64,000 nt of DNA from Alphaproteobacteria bacterium (GTDB lineage: Bacteria > Myxococcota_A > UBA796 > GCA-2862545). The notes beneath the pieces are model-generated. The model was not told the origin of the DNA. It made no database searches and was given only the letters and a program-made list of their open reading frames with translations. How positions within the stretch are numbered: position 1 is the first letter of the stretch; the number at the start of each line of letters is the position of its first letter. The stretch is from assembly GCA_020632885.1 (NCBI GenBank), contig JACKEQ010000014.1:1-64000 (forward strand), given 5' to 3'. The position numbers and the translations under genes were made by a program. Shown in pieces: positions 33,959 through 44,500 of this stretch.

Positions 33959-35482
33959 GTGACCCACGAGACCCTCCTGATCCTCGACTTCGGCTCCCAG
34001 TACACCCAGCTCATCGCGCGGAGGCTCCGCGAGCACGGCGTGTTCTGCGTGGTACGTCCCTGCACGGACGCCGCCGCCCTGCCCGAGGGCACCGTGGGCC
34101 TCGTGCTCTCCGGCGGTCCCGCGAGCGTCCTGGGCGACGATGCGCCGCCCTTCGACACGCGCTGGCTCGACGTGGACGTGCCCATCCTGGGCGTCTGCTA
34201 CGGCATGCAGCTCCTCGCCCTCCACCACGGTGGGCGCGTCGAGCGCGGGCAGTACCGGGAGTACGGCCGCTCGGCCCTCGTGCGCACGGGCCCCTGCGTG
34301 CTCCTCGATCACTTCGCGGACGTGCAGAACGTGTGGATGAGCCACGGAGACCACGTGGCCGCGGCCCCCCCGGGCTTCACGGCCGTCGGGAAGAGCGCGG
34401 ACGGCGTGGTGGCCGCCATGCAGTCCGACGACGGGCGCGTCTTCGGCCTCCAGTTCCACCCCGAGGTCACCCACACGGACGGCGGCTCGGAGCTGGTGCG
34501 CCGCTTCGCCATGGACGTGTGCGGCGCGAAGGGCGACTGGAAGCCGAGCGCCTTCATCGCCGAGCAGATCGAGGCCCTGCGGGTCCGCATCGGAGACGAG
34601 CGCGTGATCTGCGGCCTGTCGGGCGGGGTGGACAGCTCGGTGGTCGCGGCCCTCCTGCACGAGGCGATCGGCAACCAGCTCCACTGCATCTTCGTCGACA
34701 ACGGGCTCCTCCGCGAGGGCGAGCGCGAGGCGGTCGAGGCGGAGTTCTCCGAGTACCAGCTCACCGTGGTCGACGCGTCGGCGCGCTTCCTCACGGCCCT
34801 CGAGGGGGTCACGGAGCCCGAGCGCAAGCGCAAGGCCATCGGCGAGGTGTTCGTCCGGGTCTTCGAGGAGGCCGCCCGCGGCATCGAGGGCGCCCGCTTC
34901 CTCGCCCAGGGCACGCTCTACCCGGACGTCATCGAGTCCGTCAGCGTGCGCGGCCCCAGCGCCACCATCAAGAGCCACCACAACGTCGGCGGGCTCCCGG
35001 ACGACCTCGCCTTCGAGCTGGTGGAGCCCGTGCGCGAGCTCTTCAAGGACGAGGTGCGGCAGGTCGGGCTCGCGCTCGGTCTGTCGAAGTCGCGCGTCTA
35101 CCGGCAGCCCTTCCCGGGTCCCGGGCTCGGCATCCGCTGCCTGGGCGAGATCACCTCACCCCGGCTGGCCACCCTGCGCGCGGCCGACCGCATCGTGCGC
35201 CACGAGATCGAGGCTGCAGGCCTCCAGCGGGCCGTCTGGCAGAGCTTCTGTGTCCTGCTGCCCGTGAAGACCGTGGGTGTGATGGGCGACGAGCGCACGT
35301 ACGAAGAGGTCTGCGCCATCCGCGCGGTGCACAGCACGGATGGGATGACCGCCGACTGGGTCGAGCTGCCCTACGCGCTCCTCGCGAGGATGAGCAACCG
35401 CATCATCAACGAGGTGAAGGGCATCAACCGGGTGGTCTACGACATCTCGAGCAAGCCGCCCGGCACCATCGAGTGGGAGTGA
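33959..35482 (+). CDS. guaA: GMP synthase (glutamine-hydrolysing)
   Basis: 507 aa, typical length. It aminates XMP to GMP. Glutamine amidotransferase triad: C80 in GVCYGMQ, and His and Glu in QFHPEV. The ATP-pyrophosphatase P-loop is GLSGGVDSS and the C-terminal dimerisation domain has PFPGPGLGIR. Start GTG 33959 with GGAG 7 nt upstream, 12 nt after the previous gene. Convergent with the serA-like gene; the two stop codons are one base apart. Confidence 0.97.
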   Translation: MTHETLLILDFGSQYTQLIARRLREHGVFCVVRPCTDAAALPEGTVGLVLSGGPASVLGDDAPPFDTRWLDVDVPILGVCYGMQLLALHHGGRVERGQYREYGRSALVRTGPCVLLDHFADVQNVWMSHGDHVAAAPPGFTAVGKSADGVVAAMQSDDGRVFGLQFHPEVTHTDGGSELVRRFAMDVCGAKGDWKPSAFIAEQIEALRVRIGDERVICGLSGGVDSSVVAALLHEAIGNQLHCIFVDNGLLREGEREAVEAEFSEYQLTVVDASARFLTALEGVTEPERKRKAIGEVFVRVFEEAARGIEGARFLAQGTLYPDVIESVSVRGPSATIKSHHNVGGLPDDLAFELVEPVRELFKDEVRQVGLALGLSKSRVYRQPFPGPGLGIRCLGEITSPRLATLRAADRIVRHEIEAAGLQRAVWQSFCVLLPVKTVGVMGDERTYEEVCAIRAVHSTDGMTADWVELPYALLARMSNRIINEVKGINRVVYDISSKPPGTIEWE

Positions 35483-35483
35483 C

Positions 35484-36797
35484 CTACCCGGGCACGACCA
35501 CCTGACGGATGGCGCGGATGGCGTCCTTCCCCGCGATCTCGGCGGCGCGCTCCACGAGCCGCTCGAGGTCGGCGTCCGACAGGGGCCGGTCGAGGACCGA
35601 GAGGTCGTAGGCCACACCGATCTCGAAGTCCATGTGCGTCGACCCGAGGTTGTTGCACTCGGCCTCGTAGATGGCGTCGTCCACGGCCTTCTTGGTCCCG
35701 CGGCTGGTGCTGTGCACGACCGCCAGGATGGCGTGGCCACGGGCGCTGTCCCGCAGGGACAGGGCGGCGCGCGGGTTGTACACGCAGTCGCGGAGGGAGC
35801 CGTAGCGGCTGAAGCCCTCGATGGTGTGCGCCACGCGGCGCGCGATGCGGGGCTGGGCTTCCTGCGTGGCGGCGCCGATGTGCGGCGAGCAGACGATGCG
35901 CGGCTCGAGACCGTACGGATTGCTCCAGGACGCCTGACCCGGGGCGGGCTCCTCGGGGTACACGTCCACCGCGGCGCGACGGATGGCTCCCGACCCCACG
36001 GCCGCGAGCAGCGCACCCGAGGAGTGCACGTTGCCCCGCGCGAGGTTCATGAAGATCCGCGGCGACGGGGACGGCCGCTCCGCGCCGAGCTTGTCGAGGA
36101 CGTCGTCCAGCAGGCCCTCGTTGTCCTTGCCCCACGCGTCCCTCGCGGAGGTGTGGACCGTGACGATGTCGGACTGCGCGAAGAGCTCCTCGAGGGTGTC
36201 GTGGCTCTGCCAGCCCATCTCGGTGCCGACCTCCTGGGCGACGGGCCGGGAGTCGTGGAAGTGCACGTGCAGGCCGAAGGCCTCGGCCGCGCGGGCGACC
36301 TGACGCCCGATGTTCCCGAGCCCCACGATGCCCAGGTGCTTGTCGAGCACCTCGAAGCGGCCGGCAGCCGTCTTCTTCCACGTGTCCTCGTGCATCTCCA
36401 CGTCGGTCTCGTAGAGCCGACGCGAGAGCGTGATCATGTGGCCCATCGCCAGCTCCACCACCGAACGGGCGTTGGAGATGGGGTCGTTGAACACCAGCAC
36501 CCCGTGGCGGGCGGCCGCGACCTTGTCGACCGAGTCGTCGCCGATGCAGCAGAGCTGGACCGCATGGAGCGTCGGGCACTCGGCCAGGACACGCGCGGTC
36601 ACCTCGACCCGGCTGCGCTTGAAGAGCACCTGTGCGCCCGTGCGCTGGATGGCGTCGATCAGCGCCTGCTCGTCCTGGACCTCGTCCAGGCGGACGGCAT
36701 CGATGCCCGTGCGGCCGAGGTACTCGTCGAGGCTCGCGTGGGGGCTCTCCACGACGAGGGCGCGGGAGAAGGGGTCGTTGAGGATGCGGGTGTTCAC
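35484..36797 (-). CDS. serA: D-3-phosphoglycerate dehydrogenase-like protein
   Basis: 437 aa. GTG 36797 is chosen because AGGAGG lies 6 nt upstream; the longer frame adds only a few codons. It is a D-isomer-specific 2-hydroxyacid dehydrogenase with NAD-binding GIVGLGNIGRQVARA, catalytic Arg in MNLARGN, Glu in VDVYPEEP and His in SPHIGAAT. The residue 340-437 extension (ILAVVHSTSRGTKKAVDDAI) resembles a short regulatory domain. It probably makes 3-phosphohydroxypyruvate for serine synthesis; other hydroxyacids are possible. It lies downstream of the beta-helix gene on the same strand (37-nt gap). Confidence 0.85.
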   Translation of the reverse strand: MNTRILNDPFSRALVVESPHASLDEYLGRTGIDAVRLDEVQDEQALIDAIQRTGAQVLFKRSRVEVTARVLAECPTLHAVQLCCIGDDSVDKVAAARHGVLVFNDPISNARSVVELAMGHMITLSRRLYETDVEMHEDTWKKTAAGRFEVLDKHLGIVGLGNIGRQVARAAEAFGLHVHFHDSRPVAQEVGTEMGWQSHDTLEELFAQSDIVTVHTSARDAWGKDNEGLLDDVLDKLGAERPSPSPRIFMNLARGNVHSSGALLAAVGSGAIRRAAVDVYPEEPAPGQASWSNPYGLEPRIVCSPHIGAATQEAQPRIARRVAHTIEGFSRYGSLRDCVYNPRAALSLRDSARGHAILAVVHSTSRGTKKAVDDAIYEAECNNLGSTHMDFEIGVAYDLSVLDRPLSDADLERLVERAAEIAGKDAIRAIRQVVVPG

Positions 36798-36834
36798 GGG
36801 TGGCCTCCTGGGGCTCACGGACCCGTAAGGGGCT

Positions 36835-38535
36835 TCAGTCGGGCCGGCAAAGCGACCGGCGCCGGCCCAGCCCGAGGGCCAGGAGAGGCACCAGCCACAG
36901 CGCCGCCTGGTCGCCCTCCGCCCGCTTGCAGCCGTCCGCGGAGCGCAGCTCCGGGATCTCCGATCGGCTGTACCCGTCGCAGTCCAGGTCCGCGAGCGGG
37001 TCGCGGTCGTTCACGCCGGGGTTGATGGTCTGGATGTCGGGCTCGCAGTCCTCGCTGTCCACATACCCGTCCTGGTCTGCGTCGAAGCCGTCGTCCGGCC
37101 CGCCGTCGCAGGCCTGATCCACGCCGTCGCCGAAGACCTCGTCCGCCGGGAACCTGGGGTACGTCTCAGCGTCGGAGTCGTTGCAGTCGTAGAGCGCGAG
37201 CCACCCGTCCCCGTCGAGGTCCACGCGACCCGCGGCGATGCCGGCCTCCGTGACGTAGGCCCCCTTCTCCGCGGGCCAACGCCTTCCCGCCGTGCCGACG
37301 GCACCAGCGACGAACTCGGAACCGGGACCGTAGAGGTCGGTGTGGAGCCCGCACGGCTCACCCGCCGCGTACCCCCGGGTGGGGTCGTTGGTGTATTCAT
37401 CGGCGTCGTCGGCGTTCAGGAAGCGGTAGGCCGAGAAGGACAGCGACCCGGGCGCGAACGTCGGGCCTCCACGGGACCTGCCGACGAGCAGGAAGTCCGC
37501 ATCGCCACCCTCCCAGTACAGGGCCGCACCCGACGATGCCCGGTTGCCCAGCAGGTTGTGGTACCCGACGGCCGCCTGCCCCTCCAGGAAGAGGCCGCCC
37601 CCGACGCCCGCCTCGTTGTGCAGGGCGCGCACGAACTCCACCGCGGAAGGGCCCACGGAAGGGTCGAAGCGGAGGCGCGCGCCTCCACCGACGCCGTCCT
37701 GGCCGTTCGCGTCCACGGCGAGGTTCGCGCAGAGCGTGGTCCGACGCACCACGGCCGCGACCCCGTCGCCGTAGAGGGCCCCACCGTCCGGCGCCCGGTT
37801 CCGGAAGACGTCGGCCCTGTCGAGCTCGAGCGTGGCGCCCGGACCCGCCCACACGGCACCGCCGGCGTAGGTGGCCCGGTTGTCGGACAGCTCGACGTCG
37901 AAGAGCCTGCAGGTCCCCTCGCACGCTACAGCACCCCCGTGGGACGCCCGGTGGTCCGAGAGCACCGTGGGCTGGGCGAGCGGCGCGCCCGCAGTGGGGT
38001 GCCCGACCTGCAGGGTCGCATCGGGCCCGATCCACAGGGCCCCGCCCCGCAGGGCCTCGCCGCCTACGAAGCGGGCGGCCCCGAGCACCTCCACCACCCC
38101 GCCATGCGCGCTGACCTGGCCGCCGAAGGTGCCCACCCCTCCCTCGAAGCGGGTGCCGTCGAGCACGGCCCGCCCGTCGAGCACCGTGAGCGCCGTGCCC
38201 GTCCCGAAGGTCTGGAAGCGGGTGCCGTGCGCCTCCACCGTGCCGAGCTCCACCCGCACCGACCCACGATTCGTCGGCGCCAGGTGGAGCCCCTGGAGTC
38301 GCAGGGAGCCGCCCGAGCGCACCGTGAGGAGCGGAGGGCCCCCTTCTCCTCCGAGCACCGGGATGGCCCCCGGCGCCGCCCGCAGCTCCACCGTCCCGCC
38401 ATCCACCACGATCGGGTCGGTGTAGACGCCCTCGGAGAGGTCCAGCACGACGGGCCCAGCCGCCGCGTCCACCAGGGCCTGGAGGTCGTCCTCTGGCCCC
38501 ACCACCATCGCCCACGCTGCCGCCGTCAGGATCAC
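36835..38535 (-). CDS. Beta-helix surface protein with MYXO-CTERM-like tail
   Basis: 566 aa from a GTG overlapping the upstream stop (GTGA). A short signal without basic residues (MILTAAAWAMVVG) precedes a parallel beta-helix (about 30-380) with many GGAL/GG.VW coils. It continues into Asp-rich calcium-binding stretches like thrombospondin-3/MopE repeats (DGDGWLALYDCNDSDAETYP; DADQDGYVDSEDC). The end has Cys, a hydrophobic segment (ALWLVPLLALGLG) and RRR, a MYXO-CTERM-like sorting signal. Surface display is inferred. It is the last gene of the three-gene kinase cluster. Confidence 0.8.
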   Translation of the reverse strand: MILTAAAWAMVVGPEDDLQALVDAAAGPVVLDLSEGVYTDPIVVDGGTVELRAAPGAIPVLGGEGGPPLLTVRSGGSLRLQGLHLAPTNRGSVRVELGTVEAHGTRFQTFGTGTALTVLDGRAVLDGTRFEGGVGTFGGQVSAHGGVVEVLGAARFVGGEALRGGALWIGPDATLQVGHPTAGAPLAQPTVLSDHRASHGGAVACEGTCRLFDVELSDNRATYAGGAVWAGPGATLELDRADVFRNRAPDGGALYGDGVAAVVRRTTLCANLAVDANGQDGVGGGARLRFDPSVGPSAVEFVRALHNEAGVGGGLFLEGQAAVGYHNLLGNRASSGAALYWEGGDADFLLVGRSRGGPTFAPGSLSFSAYRFLNADDADEYTNDPTRGYAAGEPCGLHTDLYGPGSEFVAGAVGTAGRRWPAEKGAYVTEAGIAAGRVDLDGDGWLALYDCNDSDAETYPRFPADEVFGDGVDQACDGGPDDGFDADQDGYVDSEDCEPDIQTINPGVNDRDPLADLDCDGYSRSEIPELRSADGCKRAEGDQAALWLVPLLALGLGRRRSLCRPD

Positions 38536-39779
38536 AGGCGCCCCCTGTAGCGTCCACCGAGCCGTATGCCGGTCTGCAGGCTCGTGACCTCCACGGTCTG
38601 CGACGCAACGTCCACGGTCCGGAACCGGGCCCGCTGCACGTCCATGTACACACCGACCAGGCCGGAGATCCCAGTGCGCTCGCTGGCTTCGAACACGTAC
38701 GTGAAGTCGGTGTCGGCCCGCACGTCGCCGTTGGCGCGCACGCCCAGGTCCACCAACGCCTCCGCCTGGTCACGGGAGCCGGCCATGAGACCCACCCGGG
38801 CGCCGACGAACGGCAGGAACGCGGCGGTCGCCACGATCTCCAGGGTGTCGTAGTCCTCCCGCGCGGGCTCGTCGGGCACCACGTCACTCCAGCGGTAGAC
38901 GACCGCGTCCGCGCCGACGATCCCGGCTCCGACCTGGGCATGCCCACCCCGGAACAGCACGAGCCCGCGGACCGCACGCTGGTAGGTGCCCGCACCGAAG
39001 AGCACGGAGGCCTCCACGTCGAGGCCCACGGGCCCGTACAGCCAGCCCCGCCCGCCCAGGGAGATACCATAGGACCCGCGCGGGATCAGCTCGCTGCCAT
39101 CCGGACGCTTGCGCCAGTCCCCGGGATCCTCGAGCACGGGCGGGATGGTCTGGAAGGGCGACACCCCCCCCATGTCGCCCCAGCTCGTGGTCTGGGCCAC
39201 GCCCCCCGCACCGAGGAGGAGCGCGATCCGTCCGTCCAGGATGAGCGCGGGGGGCACCTCCACAGGGCTCTGGAGCCACGCATTCGACCACTCCGCACCT
39301 CGGAGCAGACGGGTGTCCCAGAACTCGCCGTCGGTCTTCTGCAGCAGGTAGTAGCCCGGGCCCGCGGGTAGCGTCTCGGTTCGCGACCCGTCGAGGTACA
39401 GCCGCGTAGGGAGGTCGCCCACCGGGACCCGCTCGGGCTCCGGCCCGGGCTGCCAGACGTACATGGGGTGAGCGCGCCCGACCAGCCGGTCCACACCGGG
39501 CCGCACGCGGAGCGCGGCCGCCAACGGGGCCTCCCAGTCGCGTCCCTCCGCGAACGCGATGACGGCGGTGATCACCCACAGGTCGGCCACCCGGCGCGGC
39601 TCCGCCGCGTGGTCGAGACAGGGCAACCGGTCGTCCAGCTCGCGCACGATCTGTCGGGCGTACTCGAGGTCGGCGCGGTCCAGCGCGCTCGTCGCGTCCA
39701 CGACATGGTCCCGCAGCTCACCCGACGTCAGCGGAGTGTCGCAGGTCCCTGCGAAGGCGGTCGCGAGGAGGGCGATCAC
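38532..39779 (-). CDS. Envelope protein coupled to a Ser/Thr kinase gene
   Basis: 415 aa. GTG 39779 overlaps the kinase stop (GTGA), and its own stop overlaps the next start, so it sits between two 4-nt overlaps. The signal is short (MIALLATAFAG) without basic residues. The N-terminal part (about 15-120) is helical, perhaps TPR-like (ALDRADLEYARQIVRELDD). The C-terminal 250 residues have alternating amphipathic beta strands (YGISLGGRGWLYGPVGLDVE, then ARVGLMAGSRD, TGIRLGGRYRGRL), suggesting an outer-membrane barrel. No family recognised. Confidence 0.65.
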   Translation of the reverse strand: MIALLATAFAGTCDTPLTSGELRDHVVDATSALDRADLEYARQIVRELDDRLPCLDHAAEPRRVADLWVITAVIAFAEGRDWEAPLAAALRVRPGVDRLVGRAHPMYVWQPGPEPERVPVGDLPTRLYLDGSRTETLPAGPGYYLLQKTDGEFWDTRLLRGAEWSNAWLQSPVEVPPALILDGRIALLLGAGGVAQTTSWGDMGGVSPFQTIPPVLEDPGDWRKRPDGSELIPRGSYGISLGGRGWLYGPVGLDVEASVLFGAGTYQRAVRGLVLFRGGHAQVGAGIVGADAVVYRWSDVVPDEPAREDYDTLEIVATAAFLPFVGARVGLMAGSRDQAEALVDLGVRANGDVRADTDFTYVFEASERTGISGLVGVYMDVQRARFRTVDVASQTVEVTSLQTGIRLGGRYRGRL

Positions 39780-41545
39780 TCGTCGCCGCAGGTCTTGTAG
39801 ATGGCGTTGCACGGGAGCACGGTCTCGAGGCCCTCCGTGATCACCGCGTGCCTGCCCTGCGAGATCCTCCCGTCGATGTAGACCTCGTAGCGACCGGCCG
39901 GCAGCGGGCCCTCCCCGAAGGTCCCGAGCGACGACCGGAGCGTCACGGTCATCGGGACGCCGCCGGAGACCTGGAACCGCACACTGCCCAGGACGGGTGC
40001 AGCAGGCTCTGGGACCGGTGCGGGAGAGGGCTCGGGCACCGGCTCTGGAGACGGCTCGGGCACCGGCTCTGGAGACGGCTCCGGGACCGCGACCGGTGCC
40101 ACCGGGGCAGGCGCGACAGGGACGGGGACGGGGGCCACCGGCGCGGGCTCCGGAGGTGTGGGCTCCGGGGGGCTCGGCTCGGGCGCGCTCGGCTCGGGCG
40201 CGCTCGGCTCGACGGGCGCAGGTACCGGGACAGCAGGCTCCGGCGCCTCGACGGGAACCGGCGGCGGCGCAGGGGGAGGCTGCGGGACCCTCGGTGCCGC
40301 GGTGTCCTGTGGTGGTCCTGCCGACTGAGGCCCGCCGCGCACGGCCCATGCCCCGACACCCGCCAGGAGCAGCAGCACGACCGCCCCCATGGGGATCCAG
40401 GGCGCTCTGCGCTCGGGCTCGGGATCGGGCTCGGACCGTGGCTCCGGGGCCGGCGGGAGGAGCGGCAGGTCCTTCTCGGTCGTCGCGTACGGGTCGAGGT
40501 CGATGGAGAAGGTGTCCGAGCTCGCGGTCGGCTGTGTGTCGAAGACGTCCGCCCGCGACAGCGTGCCCTCGGTGATCGTCCGCCCGTCGAAGCTCCCGGC
40601 CACCCGTTCCTGCTCGGGCCACGCCCAGTCGCGGGCCCACCGCTTGAGCGTCGGACCCTCCAGGGACTCCTCGAGCTCCTCCGCCACGCGCGCCACCTCA
40701 CCGGCGTTCGGGCGCTCCTCGGGCGTGTGGGCGAGCATCCGGCGCAGCAGGGGGACGATGGGGGCGGTGTCCTCACCGAGCTCCGCGATGGCCTCCTCCA
40801 CGTGCTGCTCGTGGGCGGAGGGGTTCGCGGCCAGCCGGAACATCTCCACGGGCACGGGGTCGTCGTGCAGACGGCGACCCGCCAGGAGCTCGAAGAGCGT
40901 GGCGCCCAGCGCATAGATGTCGGCCTCGGGGCCGGGCGGCCGACGCGAGAAGCGCTCGGGGGCCATGTAGGACAGGCTGCCCACCGTGGAGCCCGTGCCC
41001 GTGCGGGCCTCGCGGTCCACCTCGTCGGACCGGGCGATCCCGAAGTCCAGGAGCTTCACCTCGCCATGCCGGGACAGGCGGATGTTCGACGGCTTGATGT
41101 CGCGGTGGACCAGCCGGAGAGGCTCGTCTCCGTCGTGTCCCGAGCTGGTCCAGGCCGCATCGAGGGCCTCGGCGACGTTGCCGAGCACGGCCAGGGCCGC
41201 GCGGGGCCCGAGATCCCCCACCACCTGGTGCAGATCCACGCCGTCCACGAACTCGGTGACCAGCCCGATCCGCCCGTCCAGCAAAGCCAGATCGTACGCC
41301 TTGAGGATGCAGGGGTGCCGGAGCGCCGCGAGCAGACGGCCTTCGTCGCGCAACCGCAGGAGAGCGTCGCCGCCGGGGTCCACGTCGGAGCGCAGCAGCT
41401 TGAGGGCGACCTTCGTCCTGAGGCCTCCCGGGCTCACCATCGTGGCCCGATACACCTCTCCGAACCCGCCTCTACCGAGACAATCGTGGATCACGAACTG
41501 GCGATGGTTGCCGGCCTCGGACGACACGGACCCTCCGCTGCGCAT
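39776..41545 (-). CDS. Transmembrane Ser/Thr protein kinase with Pro-rich stem
   Basis: 589 aa. Kinase domain at about 17-290: Gly-loop LGRGGFGEVY, ATP Lys in KVALKLL, catalytic HRDIKPSN, Mg-binding DFG, and the APE-type MAPERF. A cytoplasmic linker leads to one transmembrane helix (about 388-408), then a periplasmic Pro/Glu/Val stem of about 110 residues with PEPSPEPVPEPS-like repeats and a small C-terminal beta domain resembling PEGA (LPAGRYEVYIDG). It is the first gene of the cluster with the envelope protein and beta-helix protein, which may be partners or outputs. Confidence 0.92.
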   Translation of the reverse strand: MRSGGSVSSEAGNHRQFVIHDCLGRGGFGEVYRATMVSPGGLRTKVALKLLRSDVDPGGDALLRLRDEGRLLAALRHPCILKAYDLALLDGRIGLVTEFVDGVDLHQVVGDLGPRAALAVLGNVAEALDAAWTSSGHDGDEPLRLVHRDIKPSNIRLSRHGEVKLLDFGIARSDEVDREARTGTGSTVGSLSYMAPERFSRRPPGPEADIYALGATLFELLAGRRLHDDPVPVEMFRLAANPSAHEQHVEEAIAELGEDTAPIVPLLRRMLAHTPEERPNAGEVARVAEELEESLEGPTLKRWARDWAWPEQERVAGSFDGRTITEGTLSRADVFDTQPTASSDTFSIDLDPYATTEKDLPLLPPAPEPRSEPDPEPERRAPWIPMGAVVLLLLAGVGAWAVRGGPQSAGPPQDTAAPRVPQPPPAPPPVPVEAPEPAVPVPAPVEPSAPEPSAPEPSPPEPTPPEPAPVAPVPVPVAPAPVAPVAVPEPSPEPVPEPSPEPVPEPSPAPVPEPAAPVLGSVRFQVSGGVPMTVTLRSSLGTFGEGPLPAGRYEVYIDGRISQGRHAVITEGLETVLPCNAIYKTCGDE

Positions 41546-41574
41546 TGTAGGTCAACGCGGGACGACCGACCCCC

Positions 41575-44500
41575 CTACCGGGGGCGTACCAGCCATGCAG
41601 GGTTGCCGGGCGCGTCGAAACCGTCGCCATCGCGGTCCACCCAGATCGGGTTCGTGATGGCGTAGGGCATCGCGGGGTACGTGCGGGGGATGGGTGCGGC
41701 CGGCGACACCAGGCTGCCGACGCTCTCCACCGACCCGAGGGCCTCGGTGACGACGGCCTGGAGCTCGACGTAGGGCAGCTCGACCGGCGTGAGCACGGGC
41801 CGCATGTCGTCGTCGGACGCCACGGCCACGACGTACCAGGAGTCGCGGGTCGGGGTCACCGTGTAGGTCGTCTGGAAGCGGTCGACCACGGCGATGTCCT
41901 CGACCTCCCACTCCTGGATGAGCGTGCCGTTCTCGTAGAGCTCCACGCGATCCACGCCCATCCAGGTGGGCGCCTGCACGTCGATGGCCAGCTCCACCTC
42001 GCCCGTGGTGACGAGCTCGCTGCCGATGGGCTCCCCGTTGCCCCAGAGCTGCACGAAGGGACCGTAGCTGGCGACCACGCGGTGGGCCTTCACGGCGTCC
42101 GCGATGGCCTGGTCGTCGAGGAAGGCGGGGTCGTCGGTCTCGGCCATCACGAAGTTCCGCGGACACCCCGACTCGACGCCCGTGAAGCCGTGGGTGTCGC
42201 TGTTGCCGAGGACCGTGAACTTGAACCCGAGGTTCAACAGGGTGAACCAGTCGTCGATGTGGCCCTCCATCTCCCCGGAGAGCGTGTACTTCCCGTCGAT
42301 GAGGTCCTGCTGCTCGGCGAGCGTGCGGGTCATGAAGTCGTACACGTCGACGTTCACGTCCGAGCCCATGGGCCGCTCGCAGAGCGCGCCGTCCCGGCGC
42401 TCCTGGCAGGCGAACTGCTCGTGCTCGGGGGCCGTGGGCGTGCGGATGAGCTCGAAGCGCTTGCCGTTGAGCATCTCGAGCCCGTCGAAGGTCCAGCTGA
42501 TGGAGCCGGGGTCGAGCAGCGGGTTGGTGAGCGAGAGCAGCGGACGGCGCACCGACGGCGTGCCCGGCGCACCGCCGCGTCCGGGTGTGCCCGAGTAGGG
42601 GTCGAAGCCGTACTGGTCGAAGTAGCCGAGGATCCCGTCACGCGGATGCCCGACGAACGTGACGGGATCGTGCCCCACGCCCTGCCCGCGGGCACGGAGG
42701 GCATCGAGCATCTCGGCGGGCCTGGCACCCGTCCAGTCGAACGCGCCGCCCGCCTCCTCCAGGTGATCCACCCCGATCGGGAAGCCCAGGAAGTGCCCGA
42801 GCTCGATGGTGGTGGTCTCGACACCGACGGCGGTCTGGACCCACTGCTCGAGGCCGAGCTCCTCGACGACCGGCGCGTAGTCCACGATGTAGTCGTGGTC
42901 GGTGCTCGCGAAGAACTCGACACCCTCGGCCACCATGGTCCCGACGCGCTGGGCGCGCGTGACGGAGGAGTCGTGGGAGGCCACGCCGTGCACGTGGAGG
43001 TCCGCGCTGATCCAGCCGTCCGTCTGCACCGAGCGGCGCACGACGAGCTCGATGTCCGCGCCCGACCGGTCGTCCACCTCGAAGGGCTCGCTCATGTCGA
43101 TCTCGTACTCGGGCCCCCGGCTCGCGATGGCCTGGTAGCGGCCCGGGGGGAGCTCCATCGTGCCCTCGCCGTACATCGAGAAGGCCACGGCGGCGGGCGA
43201 GCCCCCGATGAAGCCGTCGCCCAGCAGCGGATTGCGCACACTCGCCTGGTCGAGCCGCATCACGGTGACCTTCGCGGGCACCCGCTGATCCATCTCGTCG
43301 CGCACCTCGAACCGCAGGGCCCCAGCGCGGCCGAGCACGAGGGACATGTCGATGGCCTCGCCCTCCACGACCGTGATCGGGATGCGCGCGCTCACCGGAC
43401 GCCCCTCGAGGTGGGCCTGGACCTCCCAGTCGCCCGTGGGCATGCGACCCTCGAACGAGCCGTCCGGGATGTCGTCGTCGGGGTGCACGTCCGTACCGAG
43501 CTGGCTCCACGGGGCCTCGGCGCCAGGCTCGTACACGAACACGTTCGCCCCGGACATCGGCAGCCCGGTGTGGGCCTCGAGCACGTGGCCGGAGAGGGTG
43601 CCGTACGGGATTCCGCGCACCTCGACGTACTGGTCGACGATACTCCCGATGTCGCCGTGCCCGATGAAGAAGTACCGGTCGTACCGGAGCGCCGTGCCGT
43701 CCGGGAAGCGGTCGCGGTCCGTGGGATCCCCGGCGCGCCCGGCGCCGACCACGACCGTCTGGGAGCTCGTGAACAGCGGGACGTACGCGTCGCCCTCGGC
43801 CGGCGCGATGCCGTACGACACGCCGTTCGCCGTACCCGCGACGAACGGGAACTGGAACGGCACGTCGAAGGTGTTGTCCGCCCGCGCGACCGCCCCGTCC
43901 TCGTCGAACCCGATGCCGGGGGCGAACACGTCCACCGAGCCGCCCGAGAGGTAGAAGTCACCGCCGACCACGCCCGTCTCCAGGGCCCACTCGAGCAGCG
44001 GCATGCCATGGTCGCTCGCGCCCATCGGCTCGGGCACCACGTCCGTGTAGGGCGCGTCCGGACCGTAGTGGTAGGTGGTCTCGAGCCGCACCCAGGGCTT
44101 GCCCGGCTCCAGGATGTAGTCCGTGGACATGTAGAAGTCCGGCGCGCCCGTGATGGCCCAGAGCGCGTCGAGCAGCGTGATGAACGGCTCGCGCGGCCCC
44201 TCCGTACGCAGGATGGCGGGACCCCCGTCCGATCCGTCCGCCAGGATGCGCACGGACGTGGGGTCGGCCGTGTAGGTGATGTCCATGTTCCCGGTGGGGA
44301 TGAGCTCCGCGAACTGATCGGTACCCCTCCCGCGCCGGTGATCCGGATCGGGGAGCACGAGATCCGCGTCCACGAGGCTTCCCGCGCGGGTGTGGGGACC
44401 CGGGCTGTGCCGCTCGGATCCATCGGGGTTGGTGGCCGCGAGGATCGCGACGCGCACGCGTCCGTTCTCCAGCACGAAGTCGCCCGGGCCTGCCAGTGCC

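Noticed and set aside
32587..35505. 972-aa plus-strand open frame
   Set aside because: Arg/Pro/Gly-rich out-of-frame shadow of the propeller, HHH and guaA genes.
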